Source: Candidatus Brevundimonas colombiensis (GTDB lineage Bacteria; Pseudomonadota; Alphaproteobacteria; Caulobacterales; Caulobacteraceae). From it: DNA of 64,000 bases. The position numbers and the translations under genes are program-made. Positions 45,401 to 54,180 of the stretch are shown here, one piece after another (position 1 is the stretch's first letter; each line of letters starts with the position of its first letter). The notes beneath the pieces were generated by a model. The model had not been told where the DNA came from. It made no database searches and worked only from the letters and a program-made list of their open reading frames with translations. The stretch spans positions 2,046,001 to 2,110,000 of the forward strand of contig CP119326.1 in NCBI GenBank assembly GCA_029202665.1, written 5' to 3'.

Positions 45401-46495
45401 TTGCCCAGCCTTCCGCTTCCTCCCGGTTCGACCCTCGGCATCATCGGCGGCGGCCAGCTGGGCCGGATGCTGAGCCAGGCGGCGTCGCGCCTGGGCTTCG
45501 ACGTCGTCATCCTGGACCCCGAGGCCGACAGCCCGGCCGGCCGTGTTTCGGCGCGCCAGATCGTCGCCGCCTATGACGATCCCGACGCCCTGACGGCGTT
45601 GGGCCGCGCCGCCGATGTCGTGACGTTCGAATTCGAGAACGTGCCCGCCGCCTCCATCGAACGGCTGGCCGAGGCGGGGGCTCTGGTCGCGCCGGGGCCG
45701 ACGGCGCTGCGCGTGTCGCAGGACCGGGTGGACGAAAAGACCTTCCTGAACGCCGTCGGCGCCCCGACGGTCGAGTTCGCCGTCGTCGATACGCTGGACG
45801 ATCTGGTCGTCGGCCTGACGACCCTGGGCCTGCCCGCCCTCTTGAAGACCCGCCGTGAAGGCTATGACGGCAAGGGCCAGGTCTGGATTCACGCCATCGA
45901 GGACGCGCCCGCCGCGCTGGAAAGCCTGGGCGGCCGTCCGGCCATTCTTGAGGCCAAGGCCAGTTTCGTGCGCGAACTGTCGGTCATCGCCGCCCGCGAC
46001 TGGGACGGCCATATGGCGGTCTATCCGCTGGGCGAGAACCGTCACGAGGGCGGCGTTCTGCGCACCACCCTGGCCCCCGCCGCCGTGGACGAGAAGACGC
46101 AAGGGCGCGCCCGCGCCATCGCCGAGGCGATTCTGGACGGGCTGGATTACGTCGGGGTTCTGGGCGTCGAACTGTTCGACATTCCCGTTCCTGGGGGCGA
46201 CGACGTGCTTCTGGTCAATGAGATCGCGCCGCGCGTCCACAACACCGGCCACTGGACCCAGGACGGCTGCGTCTGCGACCAGTTCGAACAGCATATCCGC
46301 GCCGTGACGGGCTGGCCTCTGGGCCCCACGACCGCCCACGCCCGCATCGAAATGACCAATCTGCTGGGCGACGAGGTCGAGGACTGGCGCAAGCTCTCAG
46401 CCAGGTCCGACGAACGCCTGCACCTCTACGGCAAGGCCGAGGCCCGCCCCGGCCGCAAGATGGCCCACGTGAACCGGGTGTTGGGTTCGATCTGA
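45401..46495 (+). CDS. purK: N5-carboxyaminoimidazole ribonucleotide synthase
   Basis: A 364-residue ATP-grasp enzyme that carboxylates AIR using ATP and bicarbonate. It starts from TTG at 45401, right after purE. Family motifs include GIIGGGQLGRMLSQAA, DVVTFEFENVP, KTRREGYDGKGQ and NEIAPRVHNTGHWTQDGC. With PurE it replaces the single-step carboxylase of other organisms. Its 3' end abuts family B repeats. Confidence 0.97.
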   Translation: MPSLPLPPGSTLGIIGGGQLGRMLSQAASRLGFDVVILDPEADSPAGRVSARQIVAAYDDPDALTALGRAADVVTFEFENVPAASIERLAEAGALVAPGPTALRVSQDRVDEKTFLNAVGAPTVEFAVVDTLDDLVVGLTTLGLPALLKTRREGYDGKGQVWIHAIEDAPAALESLGGRPAILEAKASFVRELSVIAARDWDGHMAVYPLGENRHEGGVLRTTLAPAAVDEKTQGRARAIAEAILDGLDYVGVLGVELFDIPVPGGDDVLLVNEIAPRVHNTGHWTQDGCVCDQFEQHIRAVTGWPLGPTTAHARIEMTNLLGDEVEDWRKLSARSDERLHLYGKAEARPGRKMAHVNRVLGSI

Positions 46496-46500
46496 ACTCC

Positions 46501-46530
46501 GTCATCCTCGGGCTTGACCCGAGGATCGGG
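46501..46530 (+). repeat. Palindromic repeat, family B, copy 3
   Basis: Identical to copy 1 over 30 bases. It starts five bases after the purK stop and pairs with inverted copy 4, 37 bases away, so the doublet could fold into a 96-base hairpin. Confidence 0.92.
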
Positions 46531-46567
46531 CGTGGATCGAGTGCGTCTGCGCGATGCGGCGGATAAT

Positions 46568-46596
46568 CCGATCCTCGGGTCAAGCCCGAGGATGAC
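46568..46596 (-). repeat. Palindromic repeat, family B, copy 4 (inverted)
   Basis: Reverse complement of copy 3. The copy 3-copy 4 doublet separates the convergent purK and coq9 genes and may act as their common end signal. Confidence 0.92.
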
Positions 46597-46608
46597 GGAA
46601 GGGGGGAC

Positions 46609-47280
46609 TTAAGACGCCGTCTGATCCCGTGCCCCATACCGCATCCGGCTCAACGCCTCGCCGACCTTTCGGAACGGCGCGTCGAAGTCCTTGCCGGCCT
46701 TCCACTTCTCGAACGCCATGACGTTTTCGATCCGGCGCGCGACGAAGGCGTCGGCCGCCTCGCGCCCGTCGAACCAGCGCATGGTCAGGGCGGGAATCAG
46801 GATGCCCGACAGGATGGTTCGCTTGGAATAGTGGTTCCAGTCCGTCGCCTCGTCCCCGGCCCAGCGCCACAGATGGTCGGCGCTCTCCCACGCCAGCTTC
46901 AGCCCCAGGTCGGCGTTGAGGGGCAGGGCCAGGAAGGCGGCGCAGCGGCGCGCGGCCTCCAGGTCCTCGGCGCCGGCCTCCATCCGCTCGGACACGGCGC
47001 GGGCGATTCGCTCGCGAATCTTCAGCGACTGGCCGTCGATGGCCGACAGGGCCTCCAGGGCGCGCGAATCGTGGCGGCGCGACAGCAGGGCGGCCAGATC
47101 GCGCGCGCCGTTGGGCAGCAACAATTCCTCGTCGCCCAGCGACAGGCCGCTGGCCTCGCACGCCTCGCGCACCAGACGCGCGTTCCAGCCCAGGGCCGGC
47201 GCACGCGCGATGGCGGCGTCCAGCACGGTCTGTTCGGTCCGGTCGGCCCAATCTGTCGCATCGTTCATGGCGGCGATCAT
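46609..47280 (-). CDS. COQ9 family ubiquinone biosynthesis protein
   Basis: A 223-residue protein of the COQ9 family, a lipid-binding helper that presents intermediates to the COQ7-type hydroxylase. The C-terminal signature is visible as ESADHLWRWAGDEATDWNHY followed by KRTILSGILIPALTMRW. The N-terminal TetR-like helical part (LDAAIARAPALGWNARLV) is intact. ATG at 47280 or 47268 are both possible. It is divergent from rpsU. Confidence 0.9.
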   Translation of the reverse strand: MIAAMNDATDWADRTEQTVLDAAIARAPALGWNARLVREACEASGLSLGDEELLLPNGARDLAALLSRRHDSRALEALSAIDGQSLKIRERIARAVSERMEAGAEDLEAARRCAAFLALPLNADLGLKLAWESADHLWRWAGDEATDWNHYSKRTILSGILIPALTMRWFDGREAADAFVARRIENVMAFEKWKAGKDFDAPFRKVGEALSRMRYGARDQTAS

Positions 47281-47441
47281 ACGCCCGTCGGCCGGCGGTT
47301 TCGAGCCATGAAGAATGGTCGCGACGATCTGGACAGGAAGGGGCGGCTCGTGTATCAGCGCGCCTTCATCCGACGGCTCGGCCTTCGGAAGACGATTTTA
47401 TTTTGTTCGCCCGTCTCCCTCACAGGACGCGGCGGGCGGCC

Positions 47442-47450
47442 AAAGGAGAG
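47442..47450 (+). promoter_or_regulatory. Ribosome binding site that fixes the rpsU start
   Basis: AAAGGAGAG, a near-perfect Shine-Dalgarno sequence, ends six bases before a CTG codon at 47457. No ATG, GTG or TTG lies at a usable distance in the rpsU frame. Confidence 0.8.
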
Positions 47451-47456
47451 TTTAAC

Positions 47457-47699
47457 CTGGTACAGATTTTCGTTCGCGATAATAACGTCGATCAAGCGCT
47501 GAAAGCCCTCAAGAAGAAGATGCAGCGCGAAGGCAGCTTCCGTGAAATGAAGCGCCACGTGCATTACGAAAAGCCGTCGGAAAAGCGCGCTCGCCAAAAG
47601 GCCGAAGCCGTCCGTCGCGCCCGTAAGCTGGCCCGCAAGCGCGCTCAACGCGAGGGCCTGCTGCCCGCGCCGAAGCCGCGCGTCCCCGGCGGTCGTTAA
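47457..47699 (+). CDS. rpsU: 30S ribosomal protein S21, apparent CTG start
   Basis: An 80-residue basic protein whose sequence (VQIFVRDNNVDQALKALKKK onwards) is alphaproteobacterial S21. The family starts M-V-Q-I-F-V-R, and here the codon before GTA-CAG is CTG, preceded at the right distance by AAAGGAGAG. The only other in-frame start is TTG at 47403, which has no ribosome site and would add 18 unrelated residues. CTG initiation is therefore the best reading, and it would give a rare start codon in a ribosomal protein gene. A terminator follows. Confidence 0.9.
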   Translation: MVQIFVRDNNVDQALKALKKKMQREGSFREMKRHVHYEKPSEKRARQKAEAVRRARKLARKRAQREGLLPAPKPRVPGGR

Positions 47700-47740
47700 G
47701 ACCCGCCCCGCAAGGGATCAGGCAAAAGCCGCAAGATCAA

Positions 47741-47771
47741 AGGCCGCTTCCGAAAGGAGGCGGCCTCTTTC
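47741..47771 (+). terminator. Terminator after rpsU
   Basis: A stem AGGCCGC/GCGGCCT (47741-47747 with 47760-47766), with a further short inner stem and GAAA loop, followed by CTTTCG. It lies 40 bases after the rpsU stop. Confidence 0.7.
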
Positions 47772-47897
47772 GTATCTCCTCCCTGAGAAGCGGGGAGGGG
47801 GACCGCGCGTAGCGTGGCGGAGGGGCTGTCAAAGCGTCGCCGCCCTGGCCCAAGCGACGCTGCGCCAACTCCCCATCGCTGCGCCACGGGGAATAGA
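47772..47897. repeat. Palindromic repeat, family A, copy 2
   Basis: A diverged copy of the element at 4202-4343: TCTCCTCCCT... GGGGAGGGGGACCGCG...GGCGGAGGGGCT at the left, and CCAACTCCCCAT...GGGGAA at the right. The ends are less perfect than in copy 1. It again fills the gap between convergent genes, rpsU and the ABC permease. Confidence 0.78.
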
Positions 47898-47906
47898 AGC
47901 CGTCGT

Positions 47907-49265
47907 CTAGCTCCTGCCCGTCACCGCCCGCGCGAACGTCTTCCAACTCAGCTTCACATCCGACAGCGCGCCTGCGCGGAACGCCCGGCCCGCGATCCAG
48001 ACCATGAAGGCCGCCGTGGCGAACATGCCGATCAGGGTCAGGACGACCTCGATCAGCGGCGGATCGCTGGGCGCCCGCGCGCTCATCAGGAAGGGCGTGA
48101 AGAAGGGAATCCACGACAGCACCTTGACCACCGGCGCGTCCGGGCTGGTCAGGGCCATCTGCATGACCAGGATGGGCACGACCAGGATCATCATGATCGG
48201 CCCCATCAGCGTCTGGGCGTCGCGCGGCGTCTCGCAGAAGGCGCCGATGGCCGCGAACAGCACCGCATACATCAGGTATCCGCCGACCATATAGGCGATG
48301 AAATAGAAGATCAGGCCGCCGTGCATCAGCGCCTGGCCGATGCCGGCCGCCGCCTGGGGCGAGGCGGACATCAGCGTCGAGGCGCCGATCCCGCCCCACA
48401 CCGCCATGACCGTCAGGGTCAGCAGCGCCACGCCCAGCACCTTGCCGGTCAGGATCTCGGTCGCCGAGGCCGAGGACAGCAGCACCTCCAGGATCTTGTT
48501 CGACTTCTCCTCCATCACGCTGTTCAGCAGGATGGAGGCGCCGGTGATGACCAGCGACCACAGCAGGAACCCGGCCCCCAGGCCGACGAAGGAGGGGATG
48601 CGGTCGCGCATCGACACCTCGGCCCCGCTGGCGGCGCTGGGCGAAAAGGACTTCACCTCTGGCCGGAAGGTCTGGATTTCGGTCGCCACGGCGGGCGGTA
48701 CTCCGGCCGCGTTCAGCAGTTCGTTGCGTCGCGCATCGCGCAGGGCGTCGCGGACGAAGCTGGACACGTCGTTGTCCGTGGCGCGGGCGGTCCAGACCTG
48801 GGCGGCGGGCTTGCCGTCGATGCGATCCAGAAAGACCACGGCGTCCAGTCGCTGGGCCTCGGGCGTCTGCTTGTCCAGCGCGGTCTTGATGGCGGCGTCG
48901 CGCGCCGGGCCGGTGGCGTCGGTGATGGCGGGCGGCGCGGCGACCAGGCGAATCCTGGGCGCGCTGATGGAGGCCATGGCGCGGCCGGCCCCGGCCTGTC
49001 TCTTTTCGGCGGCGAGGCGCAGCTTTTCGCTCTGTCGGTCCAGATCGGCCTGGAGCGCGTCGCGGACCGTGGCGGCCAGGCCCGTGGCGGCGGGACCCTG
49101 TTCGATCACCGCCACCGTCTTGATCGGCTCGGCTGAACGGATCAGCAGCGGAATGTCCCCGCCCAGCACGGCGAACAGCGGGAAGGCCAGCAGCGACAGC
49201 CAGAAGCCCACCGTCTTGGCGTAGGCGACATATTCGCGGCGCGCGATCAGCAGGGCGCGCTTCAT
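47907..49265 (-). CDS. ABC-2 type exporter permease (NatB-like)
   Basis: A 452-residue inner-membrane protein with one N-terminal helix (about 17-37), a large extracytoplasmic domain (about 40-235), and five to six helices in the C-terminal half. This is the NatB/ABC-2 arrangement used for sodium, drug or lipid export. The conserved region MEEKSNKILEVLLSSASATE follows the first C-terminal helix. Its start overlaps the ATPase stop (ATGA), so the two form one transporter. The substrate is unknown. Confidence 0.9.
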   Translation of the reverse strand: MKRALLIARREYVAYAKTVGFWLSLLAFPLFAVLGGDIPLLIRSAEPIKTVAVIEQGPAATGLAATVRDALQADLDRQSEKLRLAAEKRQAGAGRAMASISAPRIRLVAAPPAITDATGPARDAAIKTALDKQTPEAQRLDAVVFLDRIDGKPAAQVWTARATDNDVSSFVRDALRDARRNELLNAAGVPPAVATEIQTFRPEVKSFSPSAASGAEVSMRDRIPSFVGLGAGFLLWSLVITGASILLNSVMEEKSNKILEVLLSSASATEILTGKVLGVALLTLTVMAVWGGIGASTLMSASPQAAAGIGQALMHGGLIFYFIAYMVGGYLMYAVLFAAIGAFCETPRDAQTLMGPIMMILVVPILVMQMALTSPDAPVVKVLSWIPFFTPFLMSARAPSDPPLIEVVLTLIGMFATAAFMVWIAGRAFRAGALSDVKLSWKTFARAVTGRS

Positions 49266-50209
49266 TGGACCGCCTCCGACGGCGAGACGATCGGGTCGGG
49301 ATGATCCCCGGTCAGGCCGATGAAGGCGTCATGCAGCGTCGGCTCCTTCAGGGCGAAACCGCGCACGTCCAGACCGTTCAGGAAGGCCGCCTTCAAGGTC
49401 TCCTGACCTGCTGCGCCGGGCGCCAGGGCGATCTTCAGGCGCCGCACGCCGTCCTGCTCGGACACGGTCTCGACCCCCGTCACGCCGGGCAGGGCCGCCG
49501 CCGCCCGCACATCGATGGCGCCGTCCAGATCGAGGAAACGGGGCGAGGTCGCCTTGGCCTGATCGACCGTGCCCTCGAACGCCTTTTGACCGCGCGCCAG
49601 CAGCACCACCTTGTCGCACAGCCGTTCGGCGTGCTGCATCACATGGGTCGAGAACAGGACCGTGGCCCCGCCCGCCGCCAGGTCGCGGATCATCGCCTCC
49701 AGCCCCTGCTGGTTCATGGGGTCCAGGCCCGAAAAGGGCTCGTCCAGGATGACGAACTCGGGTTGATGCACGACCGAGGCGATCAGCTGCACCTTCTGCG
49801 CCATCCCCTTGGACAGTTCCTTCATCTTCTTCTTCTGCGCGGCGCCCAGCCCCTGCTGCTCCAGCATGACCCTGGCGCGACGACGGCCTTCCGATGCGGG
49901 CAGACCTTTCAACGCGCCGAAGAAGGCGATGGCCTCCACCGGCGTCATCTTCTTGTAGAGACCCCGCTCCTCGGGCAGGAAGCCGATCCGGTCGCGCACC
50001 TGACGCCCATCGGCGGCGCCGAGGATTTCGATCCGCCCCGACGTCGCAGGCTGAAGCCCCAGGATCATCCTCAGGGTCGAGGTCTTGCCCGCGCCATTGG
50101 GCCCCAAAAACCCGCAGATCGACCCTTTGCGAACCTGAAAGCTCAGATCACGAACGGCGTCGAAATCCCCGTACCGCTTGCTCACGCTCTCCAGCGTCAA
50201 CGCCGCCAT
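49262..50209 (-). CDS. ABC transporter ATP-binding protein (NatA-like)
   Basis: A 315-residue ATPase partner of the ABC-2 permease. Walker A is GPNGAGKTS, the signature LSKGMAQKVQL, Walker B VILDEPFSGLDP, and the switch histidine lies in LFSTHVM. The C-terminal DUF4162-type region (VTGVETVSEQDGVRRLKIAL) is typical of NatA/CcmA-like export ATPases. It is first in a two-gene operon divergent from the TonB receptor at 50390. Confidence 0.94.
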   Translation of the reverse strand: MAALTLESVSKRYGDFDAVRDLSFQVRKGSICGFLGPNGAGKTSTLRMILGLQPATSGRIEILGAADGRQVRDRIGFLPEERGLYKKMTPVEAIAFFGALKGLPASEGRRRARVMLEQQGLGAAQKKKMKELSKGMAQKVQLIASVVHQPEFVILDEPFSGLDPMNQQGLEAMIRDLAAGGATVLFSTHVMQHAERLCDKVVLLARGQKAFEGTVDQAKATSPRFLDLDGAIDVRAAAALPGVTGVETVSEQDGVRRLKIALAPGAAGQETLKAAFLNGLDVRGFALKEPTLHDAFIGLTGDHPDPIVSPSEAVQ

Positions 50210-50309
50210 ATCGCCCCCGACCCTGTTCCGGGCGTCAGCCTATGGGCGTTGCGCGTCGGACGCCAGCGGTCGGGGCCATTTAGATCATGGCCCGGATCGT
50301 TTCGATGAA

Positions 50310-50341
50310 TTTGCGAAACTGCGAAATTACGCTTTCGCAAA
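50310..50341. promoter_or_regulatory. Perfect 9-bp inverted repeat, possible operator
   Basis: TTTGCGAAA (50310-50318) and its reverse complement (50333-50341) flank 14 bases that contain a further direct TGCGAAA (50320-50326). It lies about 50 bases before the TonB receptor start and 100 bases from the divergent ABC ATPase. It is AT-rich compared with its surroundings. The regulator is unknown. Confidence 0.6.
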
Positions 50342-50389
50342 ACCCCGGCGCTGGCTAGAAGCCCGTCGCCAATGGCGGGGAGCCTTCAA

Positions 50390-53011
50390 GTGACGCAGCG
50401 CAAAATCCTTCTGATGACGGTTTCCATGGCCTGGCTGGCGGCGGCCGCGGGCGCTCGGGCGCAGGATCAGAAGACGGCCCAGGTGGATGACATCGTGGTC
50501 ACGGGGTCTCGGATCGCGGGCGGAGGCCGGATCGCGCCGGTGGAGACGGTGGGGCGCGACATCATGGATGCGGCCGGGGTTGCGGATGCATCGCAGCTAG
50601 TTCGGCTGGTCACGGCCAACTCCGGGTCCGAAGCCCAGGTCGATCAACTGAACCAGCCGCAAAGCTCGGGCACGGCCCAGTTCAACCTTCGCAATCTGGG
50701 CCTGGGGTCGACCCTGGTGCTGGTGGACGGTCAGCGCTGGACGACCAGCGCCGTGGTGGCGACGGACGGCTCGGCCTTCGTGGACGTCAACTCTCTGGTT
50801 CCGATGATCGCGCTGCAGCGGGTCGAGGTGGTCAAGGACGGCGCCTCGGCCGTCTATGGCTCGGACGCGGTGGCGGGCGTGGTCAACTTCATCACCCGTC
50901 ACGATGTGGCCCGACCCGAGGTATCGGCCAAATACGCCGTGGCGGACGGGTCGGAAGAGAGCGTGATCCAGGCCATCGGCGGGTTTGACCTGATGGGCGG
51001 GACCCTGACGCTGGCGGCGTCGCATTTCCATCGGTCGGCCCTGGGCTCGGACGAGCGGGACTTCACCCAGGCCGAACGCTATGGCCGGGCGGCCTGGACG
51101 GCGGTGACCAGCTATGGCCAGCCGGGATCCTATTTCCGGCCCAGCCGCAACGGCTTCTCGCCCGACCCGGCCTGTGGCGATCCGGCGTTTGGCAGCGCCT
51201 ACAAGAATACGCCGACCGACAGCTTCTGCCGGCTGGACTATTCCGACTTCTTCGACCTGACGCCCGAAGAGACGCGCACACAGGCGTTCGCCGACTATCG
51301 CCGGCCGGTCGGGGACATGACGCTGTCGTTGCAGGGGGCCTGGTCGTCGACCCAGACGGTGGCGCGTCAGTCGCCGTCCCTGCCGATCCTGGCCCAGTCG
51401 CTGACGGTCCCGGCCTCGCATCCCGACAATCCGTTCGGCGAGGCGGTGCTGTTTCGCGGGCGGTTGCTGGGAGCCGAGGCCGGGGCGTCCAAGGCGGATT
51501 TCGAATACCGGACCTGGCGGCTGTCGGCGGGGCTGGACGGGCGGTTCGGCGGCGGCTGGACCTGGAGCCTGGCCGCGACCAGCAGCCGCCAACATGTCGC
51601 CTATGACAAGCCGGACGCCATCGGCAGCGCGCTGCAGCGGGCCCTGAACGGGTTCGGCGGGGCGGGCTGCAACCCGGCGACGGGGGCGGCCGGCGTCGGC
51701 GCCTGCCAGTATTTCAACCCGTTCGGCAGCGCCTATCTGGGGGCCGGCACGGTCAACAGCGCCGCCCTGATCGACAGCCTGATCGGCTATACGGGCCTGC
51801 GCGGGGCCTCGACCCTGACGACGGCCGACGCCTCGACCAGCGGTCAGGCCCTGGCATGGGACGGCGGGTCGGTCGATGTGGCGCTGGGCGCCCAGTATCG
51901 GCGCAGCGGCTTCCGCCACGACTGGAGCGATCTGGTCAATGCGGGTGACCTGCTGACCGCCGGCTATTCGCCCGACTTCGAAGGCCATCAGGAGGCGCTG
52001 GCCGCCTTCGCCGAGGCGCGCATCCATCTGGGCGAGCGGATCGAGGCGCAGCTGGCGGGCCGATACGAAACCTATGACGGCGACGGGCGGTTCAGCCCCA
52101 AGGCCGCCGTGCGATGGGACGTCACCGACGCCCTGGCGCTGAGGGCGTCGTGGGGGCAGGGGTTCCGCGCGCCGTCGGTCTATGCCCAGTCCGGCGCCCA
52201 GGCGTCGCAGCCGTCGGTGTTCGACCGGGGGGCGTTCGTCTTCGTCAACACCCTGACCTCGGGCGATGCGGCGCTGAAGCCCGAGAAGTCCGAGAGCCTG
52301 AGCCTGGGCGCCGTGTGGCGGCCGCTGGATGGGCTGGAGTTCAGCCTGGACGCCTGGCGGTTCGACTACACCGACCAGGTGGTCAAGGAATCGGCGCAGG
52401 GCGTCATCGACCAGGCGGCGGCCGATACGGCGGCGGGGCGGACGGGAACCCCGGCGCAAGGCCGCATCACCCGCTCGGCCAGCGGCGCCCTGACCTTCGT
52501 GCAGCTGTATTTCATCAACGCCTCGTCCATCGAGACGCAAGGGCTGGATCTGGCGGCGCGCTATGGCCGCGACCTGTGGGGCGGCCGGGCGACGGCGTCG
52601 GCGATCTGGACCTATGTGGACAGCTACGACATCCGCCTGAACGACGGGGCGACCCGGGTCTCGGGCGTCGGCTCGACCAATCTGAGCAATATCGGCCGGT
52701 CCCTGCCGCGCAATCGCGGGGAGTTCGCCCTGGGCTGGAGCGGGGGGGCGAACGCGGTGACGGCGCTGGTTCACTATACCGACGGCTATCGCAATGACCG
52801 CAGCGGGATCACCGATTTGACCATCGCCAGCCAGACGACGGCGGACGTGCTGTTCAGCCGCACCCTGGGCGCCGACATCGACCTGGCGCTGGGCGTGGTC
52901 AATGTGTTCGACAAGGCGCCGCCCCTGGCCCAGTTCGCCCTTGGCTATGATCCCGTCGTCGCCGATCCCCGCGGACGGGTGTTCAGCGTCGGGCTGACCA
53001 AGCGGTTCTGA
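50390..53011 (+). CDS. TonB-dependent receptor (Caulobacterales carbohydrate/vitamin type)
   Basis: Outer-membrane receptor of about 873 residues. It has a signal peptide (about 1-24, ending GARAQ), a TonB box-like VDDIVVTGSRI, a plug domain with VEVVKDGASAVYGSDAVAGV, and a long barrel ending in VGLTKRF with the C-terminal phenylalanine. GSRI-type plugs with NPFG-like loops are common among the many receptors of Caulobacterales. The substrate is not evident, as no transport or enzyme genes adjoin it. GTG at 50390 has GGGGAG at good distance; ATG at 50372 is the alternative. Confidence 0.92.
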   Translation: MTQRKILLMTVSMAWLAAAAGARAQDQKTAQVDDIVVTGSRIAGGGRIAPVETVGRDIMDAAGVADASQLVRLVTANSGSEAQVDQLNQPQSSGTAQFNLRNLGLGSTLVLVDGQRWTTSAVVATDGSAFVDVNSLVPMIALQRVEVVKDGASAVYGSDAVAGVVNFITRHDVARPEVSAKYAVADGSEESVIQAIGGFDLMGGTLTLAASHFHRSALGSDERDFTQAERYGRAAWTAVTSYGQPGSYFRPSRNGFSPDPACGDPAFGSAYKNTPTDSFCRLDYSDFFDLTPEETRTQAFADYRRPVGDMTLSLQGAWSSTQTVARQSPSLPILAQSLTVPASHPDNPFGEAVLFRGRLLGAEAGASKADFEYRTWRLSAGLDGRFGGGWTWSLAATSSRQHVAYDKPDAIGSALQRALNGFGGAGCNPATGAAGVGACQYFNPFGSAYLGAGTVNSAALIDSLIGYTGLRGASTLTTADASTSGQALAWDGGSVDVALGAQYRRSGFRHDWSDLVNAGDLLTAGYSPDFEGHQEALAAFAEARIHLGERIEAQLAGRYETYDGDGRFSPKAAVRWDVTDALALRASWGQGFRAPSVYAQSGAQASQPSVFDRGAFVFVNTLTSGDAALKPEKSESLSLGAVWRPLDGLEFSLDAWRFDYTDQVVKESAQGVIDQAAADTAAGRTGTPAQGRITRSASGALTFVQLYFINASSIETQGLDLAARYGRDLWGGRATASAIWTYVDSYDIRLNDGATRVSGVGSTNLSNIGRSLPRNRGEFALGWSGGANAVTALVHYTDGYRNDRSGITDLTIASQTTADVLFSRTLGADIDLALGVVNVFDKAPPLAQFALGYDPVVADPRGRVFSVGLTKRF

Positions 53012-53074
53012 GCCGGTCGCGCGTTTGCGCGCTCAATCGGGCGGTGTATGCATCCCCTTCCAAGGGGACGATCC

Positions 53075-53794
53075 ATGACGACCGACGGCGAGACGACGCG
53101 CAAACAGGCGTTCAAAGACCTGTCCGAGGACGCCCTGGGCTTCGGCGGGGTCGATGTGCGAACGGCGCGGGACCTGCTGATCCGTCCGCGCCTGGTGCTG
53201 CAGGCCTGGATGATCGAGGGGCCGACCGGGGGCGGGGTCTACGCCAAGCCGCTGAAGCTGTACCTGGCGCTGAACGCGATCCTGATGCTGATCGTGTTCC
53301 TGCGCGGCGGAATCGGCGGGATGCTGGATCAACTGCCGCCCGACCTGCTGACGTCGCTGATCGCTCAGTCGGGCAAGTCACGGGACGCCTTCATGGCCTC
53401 GGCCGACGGCTGGATGTCGTTCGTCACCGTGCCGCTGATGGCGCCGCTGTATGCGCTGGCCGTCCTGCCGTTCGTGCGCGGGTGGGACGCCGAGGATCTG
53501 GGCTGGCGTCGGGGTTTTCGCGCGTCCTTCGCCTATCTGAACGCCTGGACCGTGCCGATGCTGCCGCTGTTCTGGTTCATCTATGGCACGGGGCCGGCGG
53601 CCATGATGGGCAGCGTGGCCGTGTTCATCCTCGGCGTCGTGACCTTCGTCAGGATGGGGCGGGGGCGCTGGTATCGCGGCGTCGCCGCAGGGATCGGCAA
53701 GGGGCTGGTCCTGCAGATGGCCATCAGCGCGATGATGATGGTCGGAAGCGCGCTGATGGCGGCGATCGGGGTTTTGGCCGGTCTGATGGCCTGA
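53075..53794 (+). CDS. Hypothetical multi-spanning membrane protein
   Basis: A 239-residue protein from ATG 53075 with AAGGGGA upstream. A soluble N-terminus of about 65 residues (DLSEDALGFGGVDVRTARDL) is followed by about five membrane helices. It looks like DUF3667-type proteins, which have a similar PRLVLQAWMIEGPT-like motif before the helices, but the zinc ribbon of that family is absent. The function is unknown. It lies 60 bases after the TonB receptor, without a clear terminator between. Confidence 0.72.
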   Translation: MTTDGETTRKQAFKDLSEDALGFGGVDVRTARDLLIRPRLVLQAWMIEGPTGGGVYAKPLKLYLALNAILMLIVFLRGGIGGMLDQLPPDLLTSLIAQSGKSRDAFMASADGWMSFVTVPLMAPLYALAVLPFVRGWDAEDLGWRRGFRASFAYLNAWTVPMLPLFWFIYGTGPAAMMGSVAVFILGVVTFVRMGRGRWYRGVAAGIGKGLVLQMAISAMMMVGSALMAAIGVLAGLMA

Positions 53795-54180
53795 AGGCGG
53801 GCGCCGAAAAACAGAGTGCACAGTGTGCGCTTCGTCTGAAATCGTCGCCGGACGAAATTGCACTGCACCCCGAAAACAGGTGCAATGTGCAAGAAAGTGC
53901 AATTTCGACGCGCCAGGATGTCAAAGACCGGACGACATCATACCGCATCTTTGAGCGTGTATGGTCGATTGACGCTGCTGTGCGTCAGGGTGCTGGAAAC
54001 GCTGAAAATTTTTCACCCCGATAGGGTGGTTGGTTGAGCGCGATGTCAGTGCGCGCCAGGTTTTAACTCGCAGATCATGCTGGCGGTGAAGCCGCAAAGC
54101 GGTCGTCGCCGTTGTCTGTTAGGGGTGGGAGGCAGACATGAGGCGTGGCATGCACCAGGTATCAATGGCGGTTTTCTAAC
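53795..54180. other. Gene-free lower-GC stretch with GTGCA motifs
   Basis: I see no convincing gene in these 386 bases. The GC content is visibly lower than that of the flanking genes. The left part carries many GTGCA/TGCAC motifs and a strong inverted repeat, annotated separately. The right part (53990-54180) has short frames only. Confidence 0.7.
53853..53907. repeat. Large inverted repeat built of TGCA motifs
   Basis: A perfect 12-bp inverted repeat (53853-53864 with 53896-53907) encloses a second one, TGCACC/GGTGCA (about 53864-53869 with 53879-53884). Read in order, the region shows GTGCA or TGCAC at least five times. It may be an operator array, an RNA hairpin or a recombination site. 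Confidence 0.8.

Noticed and set aside
47403..47456. TTG at 47403 as the start of rpsU
   Set aside because: It has no ribosome site and adds 18 residues not found in S21. The strong site at 47442 points to CTG 47457.
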